The notes beneath the pieces were generated by a model. The model saw only the letters and a program-made list of their open reading frames with translations, had not been told where the DNA came from and ran no database searches. 64,000 nt of DNA, from contig NZ_JARFML010000002.1 of NCBI RefSeq assembly GCF_029167105.1, positions 372,001-436,000 of the forward strand, in the 5' to 3' direction. The DNA comes from Bradyrhizobium yuanmingense. Lineage in GTDB: Bacteria; Pseudomonadota; Alphaproteobacteria; Rhizobiales; Xanthobacteraceae. Position 1 is the stretch's first letter. Each line of letters begins with the position of its first letter. Below, piece by piece: positions 58,843-64,000 of the stretch. The translations under genes were made by a program, and so were the position numbers.

Positions 58843-59497
58843 GGCGGCCCGGTCAAGCCGCCAGCCTCTGACAATCGTTCCCGACCGTGACTGCCCGCTC
58901 TGTCCGCGCCTGGTCGCCTTCCGCGAGGCGAACCGCGCGCGCGAGCCATCGTGGCACAATGCGCCGGTTGCGCCCTTCGGCGACATCAAGGCCCGCCTCC
59001 TGATCGTGGGCCTCGCCCCGGGAATGCAGGGCGCCAACCGCACGGGGCGGCCGTTCACGGGCGATTATGCCGGCGACCTGCTCTATGCCACGCTGATCGA
59101 ATACGGCTTTGCCAGGGGCACCTATCAGGCGCGTCCCGACGACGGCCTGAAACTCGTCGACTGCCGGATCGCCAATGCCGTGCATTGCGTGCCGCCGCAG
59201 AACAAGCCGCTGCCGATCGAGATCAACACCTGCCGCCAGTTTCTCGTGGCCAATCTGGCGACGATGCCGAAGCTGCGCGCGATCGTCGCGCTCGGGCGAA
59301 TTGCGCACGACAGCGTGCTCAAGCCGCTGAATTTGAAGGCCTCGCAAGCCCCCTTCGGCCACGGCGCGGTGCATCAGGCCGGCGCGTTCCGGCTCTACGA
59401 CAGCTATCACTGCTCCCGCTACAACACGAACACCGGCGTACTGACGCCAGACATGTTCAGATCCGTGTTCGCGAAGGTGAAGGCGGATCTCGATTAG
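58823..59497 (+). CDS. Uracil-DNA glycosylase, family 5 (UDGb) type
   Basis: 224 residues. The iron-sulfur cluster Cys are CPLCPRL (residues 24 and 27), NAVHC and NTC. Motif A is GLAPGMQGANRTGRPFTGDY, as in family 5, which lacks the Asp or Asn of family 1. It removes uracil and other deaminated bases. It overlaps the NYN gene by 20 bases, with GAGGGG five bases before the ATG, and overlaps the convergent peroxiredoxin stop by four bases. Confidence 0.9.
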   Translation: MTTSRSEAARSSRQPLTIVPDRDCPLCPRLVAFREANRAREPSWHNAPVAPFGDIKARLLIVGLAPGMQGANRTGRPFTGDYAGDLLYATLIEYGFARGTYQARPDDGLKLVDCRIANAVHCVPPQNKPLPIEINTCRQFLVANLATMPKLRAIVALGRIAHDSVLKPLNLKASQAPFGHGAVHQAGAFRLYDSYHCSRYNTNTGVLTPDMFRSVFAKVKADLD

Positions 59498-60075
59498 CTT
59501 TTGACGGGATTCGCCTTGAGCCAGGCCAGCACGTCGCCGGCGTTCCGGTCGGGCGGAAACACCGGATAGAACACGTGCGTGATCCTGGTGTCGTCGATAA
59601 CAAGCGCGAGGCGCTTGATCAGCGTCAGGCCCGCGACCTCCATGGTCGGCAGGTTCAAGGCGCGCGTCAGCGCCAGCTTCTCGTCCGAGAGCACCGGGAA
59701 CGGCAGATGCAGGCGCGAGGCCATCTCGATCTGGTAGTCGTTGCTCTGGGTCGAGAGGCCGAACACGTGCGCGGCGCCGGCGGCCTTCAGCTCGGCGTAG
59801 AGATCGCGAAAGGCGCAGGTCTGGGGCGTGCAGCCGCGCGCTCCGGGGATCATGTCCCAATCGTCGACCAGCGCGATCTTGCCGGGCTCGCCGGTGCGGG
59901 GATAGGCGAACACCACGGTGCGGCCGCGCAGCGCCGACAGGGTGACCGATGTGTCGTCGGTCGCGAGCAGGCCGATCGGCGGCAATGTCATGCCTTCGAG
60001 ATGCGCGGCGGCGCCATCGTCGGAAGGTGCGGGAATCTGGCTCCAGTCGACCTCGAGCAGGTTCCGTTGATTCAT
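59494..60075 (-). CDS. Peroxiredoxin (BCP/PrxQ-like)
   Basis: 193 residues. The thioredoxin fold contains VVFAYPRTGEPG and, about 18 residues later, RGCTPQTCAFRDLYAEL, where two Cys lie five apart as in BCP (peroxidatic and resolving). The stretch between YPRTGEPG and GCTPQTC is longer than in E. coli BCP, and the N-terminal 30 residues precede the TLPPIGLLATDD start of the fold. It should reduce peroxides with thiol. smpB lies just upstream on the same strand. Confidence 0.83.
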   Translation of the reverse strand: MNQRNLLEVDWSQIPAPSDDGAAAHLEGMTLPPIGLLATDDTSVTLSALRGRTVVFAYPRTGEPGKIALVDDWDMIPGARGCTPQTCAFRDLYAELKAAGAAHVFGLSTQSNDYQIEMASRLHLPFPVLSDEKLALTRALNLPTMEVAGLTLIKRLALVIDDTRITHVFYPVFPPDRNAGDVLAWLKANPVKS

Positions 60076-60079
60076 CTCG

Positions 60080-60553
60080 TCATCCCCTCGCCCGCAGCAG
60101 CCGGCCCTTCTCCCGGCTCCAGTCGCGCTTCTTCTCGGACTCGCGCTTGTCGTGCAGCTTCTTGCCCTTCGCAACCGCCAGCTGCAGCTTGGCCCGGCCG
60201 CGCTCGTTGAAGTAAAGCTTGAGCGGGATCAGCGTCATGCCCTCGCGGTCGACCGCGCCGATCAGCTTGTTGATCTGGCGGCGGTGGAGCAGCAGCTTTC
60301 GCGGCCGCTTCGGCTCATGGTTGAAGCGGTTGCCTTGGAGATATTCGGGAATGGTGGCGTTGATCAGCCAGATCTCGCCGTTCTTGGAATCGGCATAGGA
60401 TTCCGCGATCGTGCTCTTGCCGTTGCGGATCGACTTGACCTCGGTGCCGGTCAGCGCGATGCCCGCCTCGATCGTGTCCTCGATGGCGTAGTTGAAACGC
60501 GCCTTGCGATTTTCCGCCATCACCTTGATCGGACGTTCGTTCTTATCGGCCAT
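60080..60553 (-). CDS. smpB: SsrA-binding protein SmpB
   Basis: 157 residues from MADKNER. The OB fold has [24 protein letters not shown] (start of fold), [10 protein letters not shown] and [20 protein letters not shown]; the basic tail is [20 protein letters not shown]. It brings tmRNA to stalled ribosomes. Its stop lies four bases before the peroxiredoxin start. The tmRNA gene is not in this window. Confidence 0.97.
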   Translation of the reverse strand: MADKNERPIKVMAENRKARFNYAIEDTIEAGIALTGTEVKSIRNGKSTIAESYADSKNGEIWLINATIPEYLQGNRFNHEPKRPRKLLLHRRQINKLIGAVDREGMTLIPLKLYFNERGRAKLQLAVAKGKKLHDKRESEKKRDWSREKGRLLRARG

Positions 60554-60612
60554 GACGGGCAAACCTGATCGAGATGCGCTCGGATTCTAACAGTTCGGAT
60601 GAAGTGGGCGCG

Positions 60613-61053
60613 TCACTTCTTGAGGAGATTGCGGATCTCGGTCAGCAGCTCGACCTCGGCCGTCGGCTTCGGCGGAGCGGCGGGCGCCGCCTCCTCCCTG
60701 CGCTTCAAGGTGTTCATGGCGCGGATCACCAGGAACAACACGAAGGCGATGATGATGAAGTTGATCGTCAGCGTCAGGAAGCTGCCGTAAGCAAGGACTG
60801 CGCCTTGCTTTTTGGCATCCGCCAAGTTGGTGGCGGTGACCGCTTTCGACAAGGGAATGAAGTAGTTCGAGAAGTCGAGGCCACCGGTGACCGCGCCGAT
60901 GATCGGCATGATGACGTCACCGACCAGCGAGGTGACGATGCCGCCGAAGGCCGCGCCGATGATGACGCCGACCGCAAGATCGACGACGTTGCCCTTCATG
61001 GCGAACTCGCGGAACTCCTTGAGCATCCGCGCGCCCTTTTCCTCCACGCTCAT
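60613..61053 (-). CDS. mscL: Large-conductance mechanosensitive channel MscL
   Basis: 146 residues. [20 protein letters not shown] begins the N-terminal amphipathic part, followed by TM1 with [20 protein letters not shown] and TM2 [20 protein letters not shown]; the cytoplasmic bundle ends in [11 protein letters not shown]. It releases solutes under hypo-osmotic shock. It follows dapA by 27 bases on the same strand. Confidence 0.97.
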   Translation of the reverse strand: MSVEEKGARMLKEFREFAMKGNVVDLAVGVIIGAAFGGIVTSLVGDVIMPIIGAVTGGLDFSNYFIPLSKAVTATNLADAKKQGAVLAYGSFLTLTINFIIIAFVLFLVIRAMNTLKRREEAAPAAPPKPTAEVELLTEIRNLLKK

Positions 61054-61080
61054 GAAAGGCTCCCCCGAACGGCTAATGCG

Positions 61081-61971
61081 TCAGTTGACCAGGCCGGCGT
61101 GAACCATCGCGCTGCGCACGGCAACCCGCGTCGGCTCGGACACCGGAACCATCGGCAGCCGCAGCGTCTCGTCCAGCTTGCCGAGCAGCGACATCGCGTA
61201 CTTGATCGGCGCCGGATTGCTCTCGATGAAGAGGTTGTTGTGCAGCGGCATCAGCTTGTCGTGGATCGCGAGCGCCGCCTTGGTGTCGCCCTTCTGCCAG
61301 GCGGCGTGGAACTCCGAGCACAGGCGCGGCGCGACGTTCGAGGTCACCGAGATGCAGCCATGGCCGCCATGGGCCATGTAGCCGATGATGGTGGCGTCCT
61401 CGCCCGAGAGCTGGTTGAAGTCCTCGCCCATCGCCGCGCGCTGCTGCGACACGCGGACCATGCTGGCGGTGGCGTCCTTGACCCCGGCGATGTTCTTCAG
61501 CTCCCACAGCCGCTTCATGGTGTCGACCGACATGTCGATCACCGAGCGCGGCGGGATGTTGTAGATGATGATCGGAATGCCGATCGCATCGTTGATCGCC
61601 TTGAAGTGCTGGTACATGCCTTCTTGCGTCGGCTTGTTATAATAGGGCGTGACGATCAGCACGGCGTCCGCGCCCGCCTTTTCGGCGTGCTGGGAGAGCT
61701 CGATCGCCTCCTTGGTCGAGTTGGAGCCGGCGCCGGCGATGACTGGCACGCGGCCCTTGGCTTCAGCGATGCACCATTCCACGACCTTCTTGTGCTCGTC
61801 ATGGCTGAGCGTCGGGCTCTCGCCGGTGGTGCCGACCGGAACGAGGCCGTTGGTGCCCTCGGAAATCTGCCAGTTGACCAGGGAGCGAAACGCCGCCTCG
61901 TCGAGCGAGCCGTTCTTGAACGGGGTGACCAAGGCGGTGAACGACCCTCGGAATTTCGTCTTGGCTGCCAT
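61081..61971 (-). CDS. dapA: 4-hydroxy-tetrahydrodipicolinate synthase
   Basis: 296 residues. The Schiff-base Lys is in [11 protein letters not shown], the Tyr in [14 protein letters not shown], and [20 protein letters not shown] is the substrate loop. It condenses pyruvate and aspartate semialdehyde in lysine and peptidoglycan synthesis. The ATG at 61971 begins at [10 protein letters not shown]; a frame to 62016 is less likely. First gene of dapA-mscL. Confidence 0.97.
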   Translation of the reverse strand: MAAKTKFRGSFTALVTPFKNGSLDEAAFRSLVNWQISEGTNGLVPVGTTGESPTLSHDEHKKVVEWCIAEAKGRVPVIAGAGSNSTKEAIELSQHAEKAGADAVLIVTPYYNKPTQEGMYQHFKAINDAIGIPIIIYNIPPRSVIDMSVDTMKRLWELKNIAGVKDATASMVRVSQQRAAMGEDFNQLSGEDATIIGYMAHGGHGCISVTSNVAPRLCSEFHAAWQKGDTKAALAIHDKLMPLHNNLFIESNPAPIKYAMSLLGKLDETLRLPMVPVSEPTRVAVRSAMVHAGLVN

Positions 61972-62199
61972 GGACTTCCTCCGTACGCGGCGATCTCTTG
62001 AGCAAGCCCCCTTCATATCGGGTCTATCCGGCCGGTAAAAGACCCGGGGTCGATGCGAGGCTGGGTTTAGGCCGCGATTTTGCCGCGGTGCTGGTGCAAA
62101 TGGGCCCCGAGGTAAGCGGCTGTTGGTATTTTCTCCGCATATTCAAGCAAATTCAGCTAGGTCTTGAGCCACTTCACTGATTCGGGGCGACGAAACGCC

Positions 62200-64000
62200 G
62201 TGACCTCCTTTGCTCCTGCCGCGTGGCGATCCCTGGGTCTGGCCGTGTGCCTTATGGCAGGGCTGTCGATGGGCTGCGCCGCGCTCGCCAAGTCCAACGA
62301 GACGGCCGCGGACGCCAAGGATCCCGCCAAGCCAGCTGCCAAGGACGCCGCGAATGGCCCGGCCAAAGGATCGACCAAGGAAACGGCGAAGGATACAGCC
62401 AAGGGAACCGGCAAGGACGCCGCGAAGGCCGCAAGCAAGGGTACGCCTGGCACCCCCGCCAAGGACGCCGCGAAGAAGCCGGACGCCGGCAAGGAACCGG
62501 CGAAGGACAAGCCCAAAGACAAACCCAAGCCCGCGGCCACCGCTCCGGTTGCCACGCCCCCTGCAGCTGCACCCAAGGCAGCGCCGACTGCGAGCGGCGC
62601 ACCGCCCAAGGCGGCCCCCGCCCCGGCCGTGACTGCCACCGTCAAACCGACTGCGCCGGCCCCAGCCAGACCGGCCGCAGCTCCCATACTGGCGCCAGCA
62701 ACGCGCCAGCATGCAGCGCCGCGCAAGCCGGTCATCCCGGCCGCCGTCGCTGCGACGTCGTCGACGTCGCAGGCTGACAAGGACACCCTGGAGAGCGTCA
62801 TCGAGCTCGTGCGCAAGCGCAAGGCCGGCGACGCCACCAATGCCGCGGCCGGCATCTCCGATCCGGTCGCGCGAAAGCTCGCCGAATGGATCATCCTGCG
62901 CAGCGAGGACAACGGCGCGACCGTGGAACGCTATCGCGCCTTCCTCTCAGCCAATCCGAGCTGGCCGTCGCAGACCTTCCTGCGCCGGCGCCTCGAGGCC
63001 GCGATGTGGGACGACAGGCGCGACGAGTCGGTCGCGTGGTCGTGGTTCGAGAACGAGTCGCCGATCTCCGCCAAGGGCCGCTTCACGCTCGCCAGGGCGA
63101 TGCTGGCGCGCGGCGACCGCGCCAATGCCGAGCGGCTGGTACGCGAGGCCTGGCGCGGCGATCCGATGTCGGAGGACACCGAGAACAACGCGCTCGACCA
63201 GTTCGGCGCCCTGCTCACGCTAGGCGACCAGAAAGCGCGGATGGACAACCTGCTCTACGGCAGCGAGAACGAGGCGGCGCTACGCGCCGCCAAGCGTCTC
63301 GGCGCCGGCTACGTCGCGCTCGCCAAGGCCCGCATCGCCGCGGTCAAGAAGGCGCCGAACGCACGGGCGCTGCTGGATGCCGTGCCGCGCGAGCTGCACG
63401 GCGATCCCGGTTTCATCTTCAGCAAGATCCAGCTGCTGCGCCGCGAGGAGAAGTTCACTGAAGCCGCCCAGCTGATGCTGTCCGCGCCGAAGGATCCGGG
63501 TCGCCTCCACAATCTCGATGAATGGTGGATCGAGCGGCGCCTCCTGGCGCGCAAGATGATCGACACCGAGGAATTCCGCAGCGCCTATCTGATCGCGCGC
63601 GATGCCGCCCTGCCCTCGCGCGACATCTACAAGACCGAGCAGGAGTTCACCGCCGGCTGGATCGCGCTGCGATTCCTCAACGATCCCGCGACAGCCGCGC
63701 AGCATTTCGCCCGCATCGGGGTCGGCAGCGTCAATCCGACCGCGCTGGCGCGTGCCGGCTATTGGCAGGGGCGCGCCGCGGAAGCTTTGGGCCGCCAGCA
63801 GGAGGCACGCAACGCCTATGCGCGGGCGGCCGAGCAATCGACCAGCTATTACGGCCAGCTCGCGCGCGCAAAGCTCGGCCTGCCGCAGATCGAGCTCAAC
63901 AGCCAGCCGCGCGGGCGCGGCGCCGAGCGGCTCGAGATCGTGCGCGCCGCGCAACTGCTCTACGAGCTGGACGAGCGCGAGTTCGCGGTGCCCATGCTCG
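62200..64000 (+). CDS. Soluble lytic murein transglycosylase, N-terminal part (runs off window)
   Basis: 600 residues visible from the GTG at 62200. A signal peptide (SLGLAVCLMAGLSMGCAALA) is followed by about 150 residues of Lys/Ala/Asp/Pro-rich repeats (AKDAANGPAKGSTKETAKDT, AKDAAKKPDAGKEPAKDKPK) and then the helical superhelix of Slt-type enzymes: LAEWIILRSEDNGATVERYR, FLSANPSWPSQTFLRRRLEA, AGYWQGRAAEALGRQQEARN. The catalytic C-terminal domain lies beyond the end. It should cleave peptidoglycan in the periplasm. It is divergent from dapA. The linker is much longer than in E. coli Slt70. Confidence 0.88.
   Translation, partial: MTSFAPAAWRSLGLAVCLMAGLSMGCAALAKSNETAADAKDPAKPAAKDAANGPAKGSTKETAKDTAKGTGKDAAKAASKGTPGTPAKDAAKKPDAGKEPAKDKPKDKPKPAATAPVATPPAAAPKAAPTASGAPPKAAPAPAVTATVKPTAPAPARPAAAPILAPATRQHAAPRKPVIPAAVAATSSTSQADKDTLESVIELVRKRKAGDATNAAAGISDPVARKLAEWIILRSEDNGATVERYRAFLSANPSWPSQTFLRRRLEAAMWDDRRDESVAWSWFENESPISAKGRFTLARAMLARGDRANAERLVREAWRGDPMSEDTENNALDQFGALLTLGDQKARMDNLLYGSENEAALRAAKRLGAGYVALAKARIAAVKKAPNARALLDAVPRELHGDPGFIFSKIQLLRREEKFTEAAQLMLSAPKDPGRLHNLDEWWIERRLLARKMIDTEEFRSAYLIARDAALPSRDIYKTEQEFTAGWIALRFLNDPATAAQHFARIGVGSVNPTALARAGYWQGRAAEALGRQQEARNAYARAAEQSTSYYGQLARAKLGLPQIELNSQPRGRGAERLEIVRAAQLLYELDEREFAVPML

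Noticed and set aside
62157..62912. 251-codon minus-strand frame opposite the transglycosylase linker
   Set aside because: Repetitive Ala/Ser product is a mirror of the Lys/Ala-rich linker; no start signal.

Overview
The window looks like an ordinary stretch of a Bradyrhizobium-type chromosome (Alphaproteobacteria, Hyphomicrobiales). The evidence is the high G+C, an alphaproteobacterial porin, a GcrA-type regulator, an LdtR-type MarR protein, the order merR-ihfA-fabH-plsX-DUF177-CBP3 chaperone, a K+-insensitive membrane pyrophosphatase, and short palindromic repeats of the kind common between rhizobial genes. This placement is inferred from protein resemblance; no search was run.

Layout. 1-9.2 kb: the 3' part of an acetamidase/formamidase gene, a small helix-rich protein, GcrA, a porin divergent from a MarR regulator, an alpha/beta hydrolase, an SDR oxidoreductase, a 79-residue protein behind a sigma-54-type promoter, and an HSL-family esterase divergent from a TetR regulator. 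9.2-12.2 kb: an accessory islet with an AT-rich patch, an RlpA-like protein, an OpgC-like acyltransferase and two decayed fragments resembling the neighbouring tetR. 12.2-18.3 kb: a YetF-like protein, tRNA-Pro(GGG), merR-ihfA-fabH-plsX-DUF177-CBP3 on the minus strand, then bamE. 18.5-28.6 kb: a TctC-type binding protein, hppA, and a minus-strand housekeeping run thiL-nusB-ribH-ribE-ribD-nrdR-glyA with two small genes upstream. 28.8-35 kb: ldtR-like, DUF6163, hemB, an RDD protein, bpt, mntH and an MFS exporter.

36-46 kb is metabolic and accessory: a class III cyclase, another MFS protein, a DmeF-like cation exporter, chrB-chrA with a near-consensus promoter, two small exported proteins, and an ABC binding protein coupled to a GMC oxidoreductase. 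46.7-57.9 kb is a mostly minus-strand core run: parC, recO, era, rnc, lepB, acpS, pdxJ, rsh (ppGpp synthase/hydrolase) and rpoZ. 58-64 kb holds a NYN protein overlapping a family-5 uracil-DNA glycosylase, a peroxiredoxin, smpB, mscL, dapA, and the start of a soluble lytic transglycosylase with an unusual Lys/Ala/Pro-rich linker that runs off the end.

Many genes overlap by 1-11 bases (ribD/nrdR, plsX/fabH, lepB/rnc, rnc/era, pdxJ/acpS, chrB/chrA), which implies translational coupling. I saw no CRISPR array, prophage, transposase or large defence or biosynthetic island. The most unusual signals are the sigma-54 promoter on the orphan small gene, the tetR remnants around rlpA/opgC, the candidate metal-responsive operators at mntH and hemB, and the transglycosylase linker.
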